Shown: one piece after another, positions 1 through 8,778 of the stretch
Layout: the number at the start of each line of letters is the position of its first letter
Numbering within the stretch: the first letter of the stretch is position 1
Assembly: GCF_001951155.1 (NCBI RefSeq)
Contig: NZ_CP016359.1
Span: forward strand, 1,822,001-1,886,000
DNA length: 64,000 bases
Origin: Christiangramia flava JLT2011
GTDB taxonomy: Bacteria; Bacteroidota; Bacteroidia; Flavobacteriales; Flavobacteriaceae
Direction of reading: 5' to 3'
Position numbers and translations under genes: made by a program
Notes under the pieces: model-generated
Seen by the model: only the letters and a program-made list of their open reading frames with translations
Told to the model about the DNA's origin: nothing
The model's database searches: none

Positions 1-1576
1 TCAGTTTTTTAGCTTCATCTGAAGTAAATGGCATTCTCAGTTTAATGAACGTATCGGCAAGTCCCTGAACACCTAGTCCCACAGGACGGTGACGGAAATT
101 GGAATTTTCAGCTTCTTTTACCGGGTAGTAGTTGCGATCGATCACCTTATTCAGGTTGCGGGTCACCCTCTTGGTAATTTTAAACAATTCTTTGTGATCA
201 AATTCGCCGTTTTTAATGAACATCGGCAGCGCGATGGAAGCCAGGTTACAAACAGCCACTTCATCTTTGCTGGTATATTCTAAGATTTCCGTGCAAAGGT
301 TGGAAGAACGGATCACTCCCAGGTTCTTCTGGTTCGATTTCCTGTTCGCTGCATCTTTATACAGCATGTACGGAGTTCCGGTCTCAATTTGAGATTCTAA
401 TATTTTCTCCCACAGTTCGCGTGCTTTGATCGTTTTACGGCCTTTATTCTCAGTTTCGTATTTGGTATACAAGGCTTCAAATTCGTCTCCGTATGTATCG
501 TACAGTCCAGGGCATTCGTGCGGGCACATCAGCGTCCATTTTCCATCTTCCTGCACACGTTTCATAAAAAGATCAGACATCCACATCGCGTAGAACAGGT
601 CACGGGCACGCATTTCCTCTTTTCCGTGGTTCTTCTTCAGATCCAGGAAATCAAAAATATCAGCATGCCAGGGTTCCATATAAATGGCAAAGGAACCTTT
701 TCTTTTTCCGCCTCCCTGGTCTACATAACGCGCGGTGTCATTGAAAACACGAAGCATTGGAACGATTCCGTTAGAGGTGCCGTTGGTTCCGGAGATATAA
801 GAACCGGTAGCCCTCACATTGTGAATAGATAATCCTATTCCTCCAGCCGATTGTGAGATCTTCGCGGTTTGCTTCAACGTATCGTAAATACCATCGATAC
901 TATCATCCTGCATCGTTAATAAGAAACAGGAAGACATTTGCGGTTTTGGAGTTCCGGCGTTAAAAAGTGTTGGGGTAGCGTGTGTAAAATATTTTTTAGA
1001 CATCAGCTCGTAGGTCTCTACGGCCGCATCAAGATCATCAGGGTGAATACCAATAGAAACCCGCATAAGCATGTGTTGCGGTCTTTCAGCAATTTCACCA
1101 TTGATCTTCAGTAAATAAGAGCGCTCTAAAGTTTTAAAACCGAAATAATCGTAGCCAAAATCGCGGTTGTAGATGATCGTAGAATCCAGTTTTTCCCGAT
1201 TATCCATGATCACTTTATATACTTCATCTGAAATAAGCGGAGCTTTTTCTTCAGTACGCGGATTTACATACTCATACAGATCGGTCATCACTTCAGAAAA
1301 AGTCTTCTTCGTATTTTTATGCAGGTTGGAAACCGAAATCCTGGCAGCCAGTTTTGCATAATCCGGGTGGGATGTAGTCATGGTCGCGGCAATTTCCGCA
1401 GCCAGATTGTCGAGTTCACTGGTCGTTACATTATCGTACAATCCTTCGATCACTCTCATGGCGACCTTTACAGGATCTACCAGTTCGTTCAGGCCATAAC
1501 AGAGTTTTTTAACCCTGGCGGTGATCTTATCGAACATCACCGGTTCTTTTCGTCCGTCTCTTTTAACTACATACAT
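1..1576 (-). CDS. nrdA: ribonucleoside-diphosphate reductase, alpha subunit (partial, C-terminus outside window)
   Basis: Class I ribonucleotide reductase large subunit, which reduces ribonucleoside diphosphates to deoxyribonucleotides together with NrdB. Reading the minus strand from the ATG at 1576 gives 525 codons without a stop, so the last part (roughly a third of a usual NrdA) lies beyond position 1. The N-terminus [13 protein letters not shown] is an ATP-cone allosteric domain. Further in come the substrate-site cysteine region (PQMSSCFLL), the stretch [14 protein letters not shown], and the segment RSSNLCTEI with its conserved Asn, Cys and Glu, all typical of NrdA. nrdB lies 144 bp upstream on the same strand, so the two are probably one transcription unit. 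The identification is firm; only the end is missing. Confidence 0.96.
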   Translation of the reverse strand, partial: MYVVKRDGRKEPVMFDKITARVKKLCYGLNELVDPVKVAMRVIEGLYDNVTTSELDNLAAEIAATMTTSHPDYAKLAARISVSNLHKNTKKTFSEVMTDLYEYVNPRTEEKAPLISDEVYKVIMDNREKLDSTIIYNRDFGYDYFGFKTLERSYLLKINGEIAERPQHMLMRVSIGIHPDDLDAAVETYELMSKKYFTHATPTLFNAGTPKPQMSSCFLLTMQDDSIDGIYDTLKQTAKISQSAGGIGLSIHNVRATGSYISGTNGTSNGIVPMLRVFNDTARYVDQGGGKRKGSFAIYMEPWHADIFDFLDLKKNHGKEEMRARDLFYAMWMSDLFMKRVQEDGKWTLMCPHECPGLYDTYGDEFEALYTKYETENKGRKTIKARELWEKILESQIETGTPYMLYKDAANRKSNQKNLGVIRSSNLCTEILEYTSKDEVAVCNLASIALPMFIKNGEFDHKELFKITKRVTRNLNKVIDRNYYPVKEAENSNFRHRPVGLGVQGLADTFIKLRMPFTSDEAKKL

Positions 1577-1720
1577 GCGCTACAAATTTTGTTAGTCTGG
1601 GCTGCGGAAGGGACAAAACGATCCCACCCGAAACTTTCGGTTAATTGAAAAATTTAAAAAAATGAATTGTTGAAAAGTCCAACTTGCGCCGCGTTGGGGG
1701 GCACGACGCAGTTGCGCTTT
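1577..1720 (-). other. nrdB-nrdA intergenic region with a GC-rich inverted/direct repeat block
   Basis: The spacer is mostly A+T rich, but 1679-1717 is markedly G+C rich. There CCAAC (1679-1683) can pair with GTTGG (1693-1697), and TTGCGC occurs twice in direct orientation (1684 and 1712). The nrdA-proximal part (about 1640-1650) carries a TTTCAATTAACCGAAA-like stretch that resembles the leader of nrdB near 2715-2730. No promoter of the TAnnTTTG type is clear, so nrdA probably depends on read-through from nrdB. Any role for the block is unknown. Confidence 0.35.
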
Positions 1721-2698
1721 TTAAAAATCGGCGTCGAAACTGATGTTATCCGATTCTTTGTCTTTGTTCATGACTCCCGCTTTCTGGTATTCGCTCACGC
1801 GTTTTTCGAAGAAGTTGGTCTTCCCCTGCAGGTTGATCATATCCATAAAATCAAACGGATTCGACACATTGTATTCTTTTTCGCATTCCAGTTCCACTAA
1901 AAGTCGATCGGTTAAGAATTCCAGATACTGCGTCATCAGTTTCGCGTTCATCCCGATAAGGCTAACAGGTAGCGATTCGGTAATGAACTCGCGCTCTATA
2001 TTTAGGGCATCCACGATGATCTCGCGGATCTTTTCTTTTGAGACTTTGTTGAGAAGGTGGTTGTTATGAAGGTGAACCGCAAAATCGCAGTGCATTCCTT
2101 CATCGCGGGAAATCAATTCATTGGAGAAAGTAAGACCCGGCATCAATCCTCGTTTTTTCAACCAGAAGATCGAGCAGAAGGCTCCTGAAAAGAAAATCCC
2201 CTCGACGGCAGCAAATGCGATCAGTCTTTCTGCAAAAGAATCAGACTCGATCCACTTCAGTGCCCAGTCGGCTTTTTTCTTAATTGCCGGAAACACTTCG
2301 ATCGCCTTGAATAATTTATCTTTTTCCTTGTCGTCTTTCACATAGGTGTCGATAAGCAGGGAATAGGTTTCAGAATGGATATTTTCCATCATGATCTGAA
2401 AACCATAAAAGAACTTGGCTTCTGAATACTGGACTTCGTTCACAAAATTTTCAGCCAGGTTTTCATTGACAATCCCGTCTGAAGCGGCAAAAAATGCCAG
2501 GATGTGTTTGATGAAATAGCGCTCGTCTGCATTCAATTTGTTGTTCCAGTCGTTCAGGTCCTGGTGTAGATCGATCTCTTCAGCAGTCCAGAAACAGGCC
2601 TCCATTTTCTTGTACCAGTCCCAAATATCATGGTGTTTGATCGGGAAGATCACAAACCGGTCTTTATTTTCCTGCAAAATGGGTTCCTGCTGCGCCAT
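1721..2698 (-). CDS. nrdB: ribonucleoside-diphosphate reductase, beta subunit
   Basis: Class I ribonucleotide reductase small subunit (325 aa), a ferritin-fold protein that holds the metal cofactor used to start catalysis in NrdA. Visible signatures are the first carboxylate helix ([12 protein letters not shown]), the ligand helix with Glu and His ([15 protein letters not shown]), the neighbouring EAKFFYGFQ stretch where the radical Tyr would lie, and [14 protein letters not shown] with the second Glu/His ligand pair. Length fits the 320-350 aa usual for Bacteroidota NrdB. The ATG at 2698 opens [15 protein letters not shown]. It is transcribed ahead of nrdA. A degenerate -7 box and a tandem TGTTGAAAAC repeat lie upstream (2788-2809). 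Confidence 0.96.
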   Translation of the reverse strand: MAQQEPILQENKDRFVIFPIKHHDIWDWYKKMEACFWTAEEIDLHQDLNDWNNKLNADERYFIKHILAFFAASDGIVNENLAENFVNEVQYSEAKFFYGFQIMMENIHSETYSLLIDTYVKDDKEKDKLFKAIEVFPAIKKKADWALKWIESDSFAERLIAFAAVEGIFFSGAFCSIFWLKKRGLMPGLTFSNELISRDEGMHCDFAVHLHNNHLLNKVSKEKIREIIVDALNIEREFITESLPVSLIGMNAKLMTQYLEFLTDRLLVELECEKEYNVSNPFDFMDMINLQGKTNFFEKRVSEYQKAGVMNKDKESDNISFDADF

Positions 2699-2787
2699 TG
2701 GTCTTAGTGTTTTCGGTTATGGTTAATTGAAAAGTATTTAACAAATATTTAAAAATGAGACAGATAATGAAAGAAATCAGCCCAAAC

Positions 2788-2809
2788 GTTTTCAACAAAG
2801 TTTTCAACA
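2788..2809 (-). repeat. tandem decamer TGTTGAAAAC upstream of nrdB
   Basis: GTTTTCAACA at 2788-2797 is repeated exactly at 2800-2809 (12-bp period), so on the nrdB strand it reads TGTTGAAAAC-TT-TGTTGAAAAC. A related TGTTGAAAAG is at about 1670-1679, between nrdB and nrdA. The spacing fits a protein binding two half-sites on one face of the helix. It resembles a divergent DnaA box in sequence but does not match one well, and it is not an NrdR box. Function is unknown. Confidence 0.4.
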
Positions 2810-2991
2810 CGGGAAATGATGCAGAAGAATTACTTAACTGAATAGATTCAATTTAAATAGCTGAAAATTAGTCGATTATAATATGTTAATAATTTTATGA
2901 ACGAAAAGCTCCGGGGGTGAATTTTAAATTATTAAGCGTGAATGGGAAGAGTGAAAATCTGACAAAATAAATGTTAAATTTTAGAGATTTG

Positions 2992-3028
2992 GTAAAAAAG
3001 TAAGCCGGTCGTTCTCACCGGCTTACTT
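2992..3028 (-). terminator. Rho-independent terminator, minus strand
   Basis: A perfect 12-bp stem, AAGTAAGCCGGT (2998-3009) with ACCGGCTTACTT (3017-3028), closes a 7-nt loop and is followed on the minus strand by six T residues. The nearest minus-strand gene upstream is the DUF3109 gene ending at 3243. Confidence 0.8.
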
Positions 3029-3242
3029 CGAAAACAGAATTACCTAATTTTCTGGTTGGTTCACCTATAAAAAAATTAATATGAAACAGGTAAAACTGTT
3101 TACCTTTGTTAGGGTAATCTTTCAGTAAAATAATCGGGGGAGTCGAGACCGGGGAATTTATGTGATCTCTAAATGAGAGTTTTGTAAATATACTTATAAG
3201 ATTCTGTAATTCAGCCTATTGAAAAGTTATAAAAGCGTTAAA

Positions 3243-3812
3243 TTACTTTCTGATAGCCTTTGCGGTTTCCTCCAGCTCCCGGTACCAGTCTGCTCCGAAT
3301 TTTCTAATGAGTCCTTCCTTGACAAACTGATAGATCGGTACCTGTAGTTCTTTTCCTAAGCTGCAGGCATCATCACAGATCTGCCAGCGATGATAGTTCA
3401 CTGCCGAGAACGCGGTATATTCATCCACACGTACAGGGTATAAATGACAGGAAACCGGTTTTTTCCAGTCTATTTCTCCAGCATTATACGCCTCCTCAAT
3501 ACCGCAAAGTGCAGTCCCTTTTTCATCAAAAATGACGTAGGCGCAGTCTGCTCCATCAATGAGCGGAGTCTCGAGTTCGCCGTTTTCAGTTTGAATATAG
3601 GTGCCTTGTTTTTCAATGGCCTCAATTCCTTCCTTCCGAAGAAATGGTTTCACTTTCGAGTAGATCTTTTCGAGGATAGGAACTTCTTCGGGTTCCACCG
3701 GCGCGCCGGCTTCCCCGTCTATGCAGCAGGCGCCTTTGCAGGCCGAGAGGTTGCACACGAAGTCATTTTTAATGATCTCTTCTGAAACTAAAGTTTTGCC
3801 TAATTGAAACAT
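3243..3812 (-). CDS. DUF3109 family cysteine-cluster protein
   Basis: A 189-aa soluble protein matching the DUF3109 family of Bacteroidota, related to the YkgJ-type CxxCxxxCC cluster proteins that probably bind zinc or an iron-sulfur centre. Cysteines sit in CNLSACKGACC near the N-terminus (about residues 21-31), then DCAYV, LCGIEE and SCHLYPVR, and a later ICDDACSLG, which is the family pattern. The function is not established. The gene stands alone: the neighbour at 3937 is divergent, and a terminator lies 215 bp downstream. The start MFQLGKTLVSEEI is the usual family start. Confidence 0.85.
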   Translation of the reverse strand: MFQLGKTLVSEEIIKNDFVCNLSACKGACCIDGEAGAPVEPEEVPILEKIYSKVKPFLRKEGIEAIEKQGTYIQTENGELETPLIDGADCAYVIFDEKGTALCGIEEAYNAGEIDWKKPVSCHLYPVRVDEYTAFSAVNYHRWQICDDACSLGKELQVPIYQFVKEGLIRKFGADWYRELEETAKAIRK

Positions 3813-3903
3813 GCTGCAAAGATAATTTTCTCTTAAAAATGAAGGCCTGAAAATTCACATAAATTTAACCCGGAAAGGTATTTAGAAATCTGAAAGCTTG
3901 AAG

Positions 3904-3911
3904 TACTTTTG
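3904..3911 (+). promoter_or_regulatory. -7 box TACTTTTG for the marC operon
   Basis: TACTTTTG matches the Bacteroidota -7 consensus TAnnTTTG exactly and lies 25 bp before the ATG at 3937. A partial -33 element (TTT at about 3881) is at acceptable spacing. Assignment rests on sequence only. Confidence 0.55.
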
Positions 3912-3936
3912 CGGCCAATTTTAAAAGAGGTGGGTT

Positions 3937-4518
3937 ATGTTTAACGTACTTGATTTCAGAGAGATATTTACGGCTGGAATGGTTCTTTTTGCGGTGATTG
4001 ATATCGTGGGGAGTATCCCGATCATCATCGACCTGAGAAAAAAAACGGGTCATATTCAGAGTGAAAAAGCCTCGATCGTGGCGGGGATCATCATGATCGT
4101 TTTCCTGTTTTTGGGAAAAGAGATCCTGAACCTTATTGGGATTGATGTAAATTCTTTTGCCGTGGCGGGTTCTTTTATTTTATTTTTCCTGGCGCTGGAA
4201 ATGATCCTTGGCATCAGCCTTTATAAAGACGATGCGCCGGAGACGGCATCCATAGTGCCTTTGGCTTTTCCTTTGATTGCCGGGGCGGGTACCATGACCT
4301 CGCTGGTTTCCCTTCAGGCTGAATATGAAACGGTAAATATTATTGTAGCTATCGTTTTCAATATTATATTTGTATATCTGGTCCTGAAATCTTCTTCAAA
4401 GATTGAGAAGATTCTGGGTTCCCAGGGAATCAATGTAGTGCGAAAGGTATTTGGGGTGATCCTTCTGGCGATAGCCGTTAAACTTTTCGCGGCGAATATT
4501 CAGAGTTTATTTTCATGA
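3937..4518 (+). CDS. MarC family integral membrane protein
   Basis: A 193-aa protein with six predicted membrane helices and MarC (UPF0056) hallmarks: SIPIIIDLRKKTG after the first helix and PLAFPLIAGAGTMTSL in the middle. MarC proteins sit in the inner membrane, and their substrate is not known; the old link with antibiotic resistance in Escherichia coli was not upheld. It is the first gene of a three-gene plus-strand cluster. The next frame begins inside its stop codon (ATGA overlap, 4515-4518), which suggests translational coupling. Confidence 0.9.
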   Translation: MFNVLDFREIFTAGMVLFAVIDIVGSIPIIIDLRKKTGHIQSEKASIVAGIIMIVFLFLGKEILNLIGIDVNSFAVAGSFILFFLALEMILGISLYKDDAPETASIVPLAFPLIAGAGTMTSLVSLQAEYETVNIIVAIVFNIIFVYLVLKSSSKIEKILGSQGINVVRKVFGVILLAIAVKLFAANIQSLFS

Positions 4519-4712
4519 AGTACATTATTTTCACAATCATTTTTCTTGCGGTTGTATTTATAGGTATCAGCATTAGCGTATTAGATATTCAGGCTCCTTT
4601 TGAGGGAGATAGCGGGAACGGCCTTATCGTGATCCTTGCCAGCTTTTGTGTAATTTGCCTGATGGGAATTTTGCTGATCTCCAGGAGCATTTCCAAAAAA
4701 GCCAATTCTTAG
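4515..4712 (+). CDS. small two-helix membrane protein
   Basis: A 65-aa protein with two hydrophobic helices (about residues 3-24 and 37-57) separated by a short loop (QAPFEGDSGNG), ending in a lysine-rich tail. No family is recognised. It overlaps marC by 4 bp, and its TAG is followed at once by the ATG of the flavoprotein gene, so it is almost certainly translated as part of this operon. The role is unknown; physical coupling to MarC is only suggested by context. Confidence 0.7.
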   Translation: MKYIIFTIIFLAVVFIGISISVLDIQAPFEGDSGNGLIVILASFCVICLMGILLISRSISKKANS

Positions 4713-5321
4713 ATGCAGTACGATGTGATGATCATTGGTGGCGGAGTGGCAGGAATTTCCTGTGCACTGGTGCTTGGTTCGGGACTGCAAAAGAGTTTCG
4801 GTGAGGGCAAACGTGTGGGAATTGTCATGCACCAGAAGGCTTCTCATCTGCAATCAGCAAAACTCTATAATGCCTTCGGAATAATCCCCGGAAAGAGTGG
4901 TGCTGAAATCCTTTTGGAGGCCAAAGACCATCTTCGCGAGCAATATCCCGGGGTGGATATTCTGGAAAAGGAAAAAGTCAAGTCGGTTACTGAAGCTGGT
5001 TCCGGGTTCAAAGTACAGACCAATAAGGCCGATTATGAGGCGAAAATGGTCGTAATCGCTACCGGTTACAATTCTCCCAACCGAATTTCCGGACTGGAGG
5101 ATTACGTGATCCCGCATACCAGAGCCAAGCTCGAAAAAAACCGAATTGAACTGAAGAACCAGGACCATCTTGTTAAAGAGGGTTTGTATGTTGCCGGGAC
5201 GCTTGCCGGGTGGAGAAGCCAGTTTTCCATCGCAGCAGGAAGTGGCGCAGCGGTGGCTACAGATATTCTAACGGTTTGGAATGGTGGTGAGCACACCAAG
5301 GTTCACGATAAGCTATACTAG
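4713..5321 (+). CDS. small FAD-dependent oxidoreductase (thioredoxin reductase-like)
   Basis: A 202-aa flavoprotein. The N-terminal Rossmann motif IIGGGVAGIS (about residues 7-16) binds FAD, and the end GLYVAGTLAGWRSQF followed by AAGSGAAVATDIL is the second FAD-contact motif of the thioredoxin reductase group. It lacks the NADPH-binding domain and the CxxC redox pair of true thioredoxin reductase (about 310 aa), so it is a short FAD-only relative whose electron donor and substrate are unknown. It is third in the marC cluster. It ends 4 bp inside the convergent gene at 5318. Confidence 0.8.
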   Translation: MQYDVMIIGGGVAGISCALVLGSGLQKSFGEGKRVGIVMHQKASHLQSAKLYNAFGIIPGKSGAEILLEAKDHLREQYPGVDILEKEKVKSVTEAGSGFKVQTNKADYEAKMVVIATGYNSPNRISGLEDYVIPHTRAKLEKNRIELKNQDHLVKEGLYVAGTLAGWRSQFSIAAGSGAAVATDILTVWNGGEHTKVHDKLY

Positions 5322-5614
5322 AAGAGGTACATTGCCAAAAATGGCAGGGTCGCCACGCTGAAAATCAGGAAACTTTGCTGAAGGTTTCTAAAGAGCAGCG
5401 CACGCTTGAGTTTCTGGGTAAATTCCCGGTCTTCATTCTCGCGAATTTGTTTCTTTAATAGTTTCCGGGAAACATTGGAAGAGGTAACTAGAATGTCTTT
5501 CTGAAGAAAGAGTAAACTGCTATTATCGAGCAGGCGAAAACTTACCGCAATGATGAAAAACATCAGGGGTAGAAAAGGCAGTAAGGCAGTTAGATTTAAG
5601 GCTAAAAAATTCAC
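5318..5614 (-). CDS. hypothetical membrane protein
   Basis: A 98-aa protein with hydrophobic helices at both ends (about residues 5-28 and 77-97) and a charged central part (KLLKKQIRENEDREF) likely to be cytoplasmic. No family is recognised. It begins 12 bp after the S41 protease gene on the same strand, so it is probably the last gene of the deaminase-protease transcript. Its 3' end overlaps the convergent flavoprotein gene by 4 bp. Confidence 0.65.
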   Translation of the reverse strand: MNFLALNLTALLPFLPLMFFIIAVSFRLLDNSSLLFLQKDILVTSSNVSRKLLKKQIRENEDREFTQKLKRALLFRNLQQSFLIFSVATLPFLAMYLF

Positions 5615-5626
5615 ACCATGTCCAAA

Positions 5627-7225
5627 TTAGGACTTTTGCTCGGACAATTCGATAACTTTATCGATTATTCGGTCATCGGTATTTAAATATCGTTCAAATG
5701 CATTAGTTCCGAAAAGCTGGTGGATCATTTCGGCTTTCAGATATTTCTTTAAGAGGGGTTCATGCTGTTTTTGACTTAAGTTTATTCGTACATCCCCCAT
5801 TCTTTTCAGGTAAGTAGAAAAATCTTTCAGCATTTCATTGCTAACCTCCACCTTATTTTCAAATTCTTCCAGAGACATGTCATTGTAGCGAGACCTGTCT
5901 TTTTCCAGAATATCGAAAACGAATCGGCTCATATAGCCCCCGCGCAGCAGGAAGATCAGTTTTTCCTTTTCAGCGTCGGTATTTTTGGGTACGAAAATAT
6001 CGGGAATGATACCTCCGCCACCGTAAACCACTTTTCCGCCAGGCGTGGTATATCGCAGTGAATCATTTACATGAATGCTGTCCTGGCTGTTCAGTTCTCC
6101 GTTCTTGTAGCGGCGCATGTAATCTTTAAAATATGCGTCATTGCCATTATCGTAAGGCTTCTGAATGGAACGCCCCGTAGGCGTATAATATCGGGCAATG
6201 GTAAGCCGAACGGCGCTTCCATCCCCAAGTCCCATTTCGCGCTGTACAAGGCCTTTCCCGTAGCTGCGGCGACCAACGATCGTTCCCACGTCATTGTCTT
6301 GAAGCGCTCCGGCCACTACCTCACTCGCGGAAGCAGAATTTTCATTGATCAGCACGTATACTTTTCCGTTTTCAAACTCTCCTTCACGCTCGGCGAAAGT
6401 CTTTTCTATGGAGCCGCTTTTATTTTTAGTAAATAGGATGAGCTTATCATCAGAAATAAATTCGTCAGCAATATTAATGGCTTCGGAAAGGTAACCTCCG
6501 GGATTGTCTCTCAGGTCCAGGGCGATCTGTTTGGCACCCTGATTTTTCAGGTTTTTGATTGCTTTTTGAAATTCCGAAAAAGTGGTTTCTGCAAAGCGAT
6601 TGATTTTAATATATCCCAGGCTCGGGGTTAGCATATAAGATGCGTCTACACTTTTCAAAGGCACCTTCCCACGCTTTACCTTAAAAGTTAGCAAATCCTG
6701 AATGCCTTTTCTTAAGACCTTCAGCGTAACCCTGCTGTTTTCTTTTCCTTTTAACTGGTTGGTCAATGAATCATCGCTGATGTCTCTATTGAAAAGTTTC
6801 TCGCCATTGGCATACAAGATCCGGTCGCCTCCTTTAATGCCTATATTTTCACTGGGACCACCTTCCAGTGGCCGAATTACCACAATTGTGTCGTTCACTT
6901 TATAAAAGCTCACGCCAATTCCCACAAAATCGCCCTTCATGTTCTCGCTTACCGAGGCATATTCTTCCTTTGGGATATAAACCGAATGCGGGTCCAGGTT
7001 TTCCAATATCTTATTCACCGTGACATCCACAATGCTATCGGTGTTCACTTCATCTACATATTCATAATCTATGTAATCGATGAGCCGGTTCAGCTTCTGT
7101 TTTTTGGGATTGGAAGAGAAAAGTTGGTCAGAAACACCATAATTGAGGTGTGCTCCCAGTAAGATACCCAGGGCACAGGCAATGCTCAATAGCAGGGGCG
7201 TGTATATTTTCTGATACTTTTTCAA
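5627..7225 (-). CDS. S41 family C-terminal processing peptidase (CtpA/Prc type)
   Basis: A 532-aa serine protease anchored to the inner membrane by one N-terminal helix (about residues 8-26) and acting in the periplasm. A PDZ domain follows (about 85-170; GIGVSF, GGPSENIGIKGGDRI), then the peptidase core with LDLRDNPGGYL, the nucleophile segment NENSASASEV (about 294-303) and the general-base Lys in RSYGKGLVQ (about 324). The Ser/Lys dyad is intact. Such proteases trim or degrade periplasmic and lipoprotein substrates marked at the C-terminus. Its ATG overlaps the stop of the upstream deaminase gene by 4 bp, so the two are translationally coupled. Confidence 0.93.
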   Translation of the reverse strand: MKKYQKIYTPLLLSIACALGILLGAHLNYGVSDQLFSSNPKKQKLNRLIDYIDYEYVDEVNTDSIVDVTVNKILENLDPHSVYIPKEEYASVSENMKGDFVGIGVSFYKVNDTIVVIRPLEGGPSENIGIKGGDRILYANGEKLFNRDISDDSLTNQLKGKENSRVTLKVLRKGIQDLLTFKVKRGKVPLKSVDASYMLTPSLGYIKINRFAETTFSEFQKAIKNLKNQGAKQIALDLRDNPGGYLSEAINIADEFISDDKLILFTKNKSGSIEKTFAEREGEFENGKVYVLINENSASASEVVAGALQDNDVGTIVGRRSYGKGLVQREMGLGDGSAVRLTIARYYTPTGRSIQKPYDNGNDAYFKDYMRRYKNGELNSQDSIHVNDSLRYTTPGGKVVYGGGGIIPDIFVPKNTDAEKEKLIFLLRGGYMSRFVFDILEKDRSRYNDMSLEEFENKVEVSNEMLKDFSTYLKRMGDVRINLSQKQHEPLLKKYLKAEMIHQLFGTNAFERYLNTDDRIIDKVIELSEQKS

Positions 7226-7653
7226 TCTTCCAGCTCTGATATTTGTTCCAGTTCAACGCCAGCTTTTTCTAAAAATTGCAATCCGGAATTGTCTTTATAG
7301 TCAATTTGATACACCAGGCGTTTAATTCCTGATTGGTGGATGAGCTTGCTACATTCCTTACAGGGAGACATGGTAATGTACAAAGTGGCATCCTTGCAGC
7401 TTTGCGTAGATTCCGCTACCTTCAGGATCGCATTTGCTTCGGCGTGAAGAACGTACCATTTAGTATATCCTTCTTCATCCTCACAAAAATTTTCAAAACC
7501 GGTTGGAGTTCCGTTATAACCGTCAGAAATGATCATTCTGTCTTTTACAATCAGTGCGCCAACCTGTTTTCTTTTACAGTGGGAGAGCTTGCTCCACTCC
7601 TTGGCAATACGAAGATAAGCCTTATCGTATTTCAGCTGTTTTTCCCTTTTCAT
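7222..7653 (-). CDS. dCMP deaminase family protein (ComEB type)
   Basis: A 143-aa zinc deaminase. The catalytic motifs are both present: HAEANAIL (zinc His and proton-shuttle Glu) and SPCKECSKLI (two zinc Cys). Family members convert dCMP to dUMP for thymidylate synthesis. Length is in the normal range. The gene precedes the S41 protease in an overlapping pair that is common in Flavobacteriaceae; the functional link is not obvious and may only be transcriptional. Confidence 0.9.
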   Translation of the reverse strand: MKREKQLKYDKAYLRIAKEWSKLSHCKRKQVGALIVKDRMIISDGYNGTPTGFENFCEDEEGYTKWYVLHAEANAILKVAESTQSCKDATLYITMSPCKECSKLIHQSGIKRLVYQIDYKDNSGLQFLEKAGVELEQISELED

Positions 7654-7732
7654 TTAATTCAGGCAAATTCCGATAACAATTCTCTGCAAATTAAATGATT
7701 ATCTGGAAATGTAAAGTTTTATTGGTCAAAAT

Positions 7733-8320
7733 CTAAAGCGCCAGGTAATTTTCTTTCAGAATTGGCAGCACGATCCCAATCACAATGGAGCTTACTACCA
7801 GGATCCAGTCTCTTTTGGAAATATTCAGAATATTCTGAAGGATAAAGGCCAGGATCAATACCGAAAGGACCACGATAAGCTGCGCGAGTTCGATGCCCAG
7901 GGCAAATTCCAGCAGTGGTGCCAGTTTACTATCTGAAGAAGCCGCGATCATTTTGAAGTAGGAAGAGAATCCCAGGCCGTGAATTAGCCCAAAGAAAACC
8001 GTTGTGAAATAGAGCAGGTTGATATTCTGGTTTTTCAGTTTCTTTCCGGCGGTAAATATATCGTAGAGTGCAGTAACGATGATCGTAACCGGAATCAGAA
8101 ATTCTACATAAGCGGTGTCTACTTTTACAATTCCGTAGGTGGAAAGAAAAAGCGCCAGTGTGTGTCCCAGTGTGAAAAGCGAGACGAGGCCTAAAACCTG
8201 CTTCCAGCTGCTAAAACTGTATGAAGCCACCAGGGCAACAAGAAAAAGAATGTGATCGTATGCGTTCCAGTCCAGAACGTGTTCCAGACCGAGTTGAAGG
8301 TAAAGCCAGAATTGAGACAT
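7733..8320 (-). CDS. HupE/UreJ family membrane protein
   Basis: A 195-aa protein with six or seven membrane helices and the His-rich signatures of the HupE/UreJ group: GLEHVLDWNAYDHILF at the N-terminus, FTLGHTLALF and FGLIHGLGFSSYF. Proteobacterial members import nickel or cobalt. In Bacteroidota the same family is found without hydrogenase or urease genes, as here, so the metal is unknown. It is followed by the deaminase-protease cluster after 79 bp, and may be cotranscribed. Confidence 0.82.
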   Translation of the reverse strand: MSQFWLYLQLGLEHVLDWNAYDHILFLVALVASYSFSSWKQVLGLVSLFTLGHTLALFLSTYGIVKVDTAYVEFLIPVTIIVTALYDIFTAGKKLKNQNINLLYFTTVFFGLIHGLGFSSYFKMIAASSDSKLAPLLEFALGIELAQLIVVLSVLILAFILQNILNISKRDWILVVSSIVIGIVLPILKENYLAL

Positions 8321-8393
8321 ATAGGGTTTTTTCTCAAAGAAACCCGAAAGTACGATTTATTGGTTTAAAAGCAAAGAAAATGGGGTGTGTGAC

Positions 8394-8418
8394 AAAAAAA
8401 GGCCCTCGTATGAGGGCC
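8394..8418 (-). terminator. Rho-independent terminator after the small lipoprotein gene
   Basis: GGCCCTC (8401-8407) and GAGGGCC (8412-8418) form a 7-bp GC-rich stem with a GTAT loop, followed on the minus strand by seven T residues. It ends the transcript of the gene at 8442-8675. Confidence 0.85.
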
Positions 8419-8441
8419 CTGTGAAATAGTCTTGAATAAGC

Positions 8442-8675
8442 TTATTGTTCAACTGTTTCGGTAGCTACCGAATCTACAGCAGTGGTCAAACTATCAACAG
8501 TAGTCTCCATACTGTCTACAGTTTTTTCTTCCATCACCGGAGCTTCTTCCATCATTTCTGAGTTGATGCTGGTTTCTTCGCTAAGATCTTCAGCGCTTTC
8601 AGCTGAATTTTCGCGACATGAAACCATTGTGATCACTGCAAAAACCGGTAGTACACCAAGTAAAAATTTTTTCAT
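8442..8675 (-). CDS. small acidic lipoprotein
   Basis: A 77-aa protein with a lipoprotein signal peptide (hydrophobic core followed by VSC, Cys at residue 20). The mature part is short, acidic and of low complexity, rich in E, T, S, V and D, with a loosely repeated TxxDS unit (TVDSMETTVDSLTTAVDS). No fold or family is recognised; it is probably an unstructured surface or periplasmic lipoprotein. It has its own terminator, so it is likely monocistronic. Confidence 0.7.
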   Translation of the reverse strand: MKKFLLGVLPVFAVITMVSCRENSAESAEDLSEETSINSEMMEEAPVMEEKTVDSMETTVDSLTTAVDSVATETVEQ

Positions 8676-8778
8676 TTGTCATTGATTTAAAAACCGTGCG
8701 AATATAGATGAAAAACCATTCGCTGATACAAATCTGAAAAATATTTTACGGTAGTTTAAAAGCCTTATTTTCAGTGAA

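Larger units (their letters stand above)
2699..3242. other. 543-bp intergenic region upstream of nrdB
   Basis: No convincing gene is seen. Reading toward nrdB, the region holds a leader with TTTTCAATTAACC, an AATATTTG sequence that could serve as -7 box, and the tandem decamer at 2788-2809. At 2992-3028 there is a strong minus-strand terminator. Between 3029 and 3242 there is a small hairpin (AGGTAAA/TTTACCT at about 3088-3105), a plus-strand TACCTTTG (3101-3108) and a 15-codon plus-strand frame from 3081; none of these is enough to call a gene. The terminator lies about 215 bp after the DUF3109 gene, so that gene may have a long 3' UTR or a small RNA may lie here. Confidence 0.4.

Noticed and set aside
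3081..3128. A 15-codon frame (MKQVKLFTFVRVIFQ) as a leader peptide
   Set aside because: No gene or attenuator follows on the plus strand, and the -7-like box TACCTTTG lies inside the frame, not before it.
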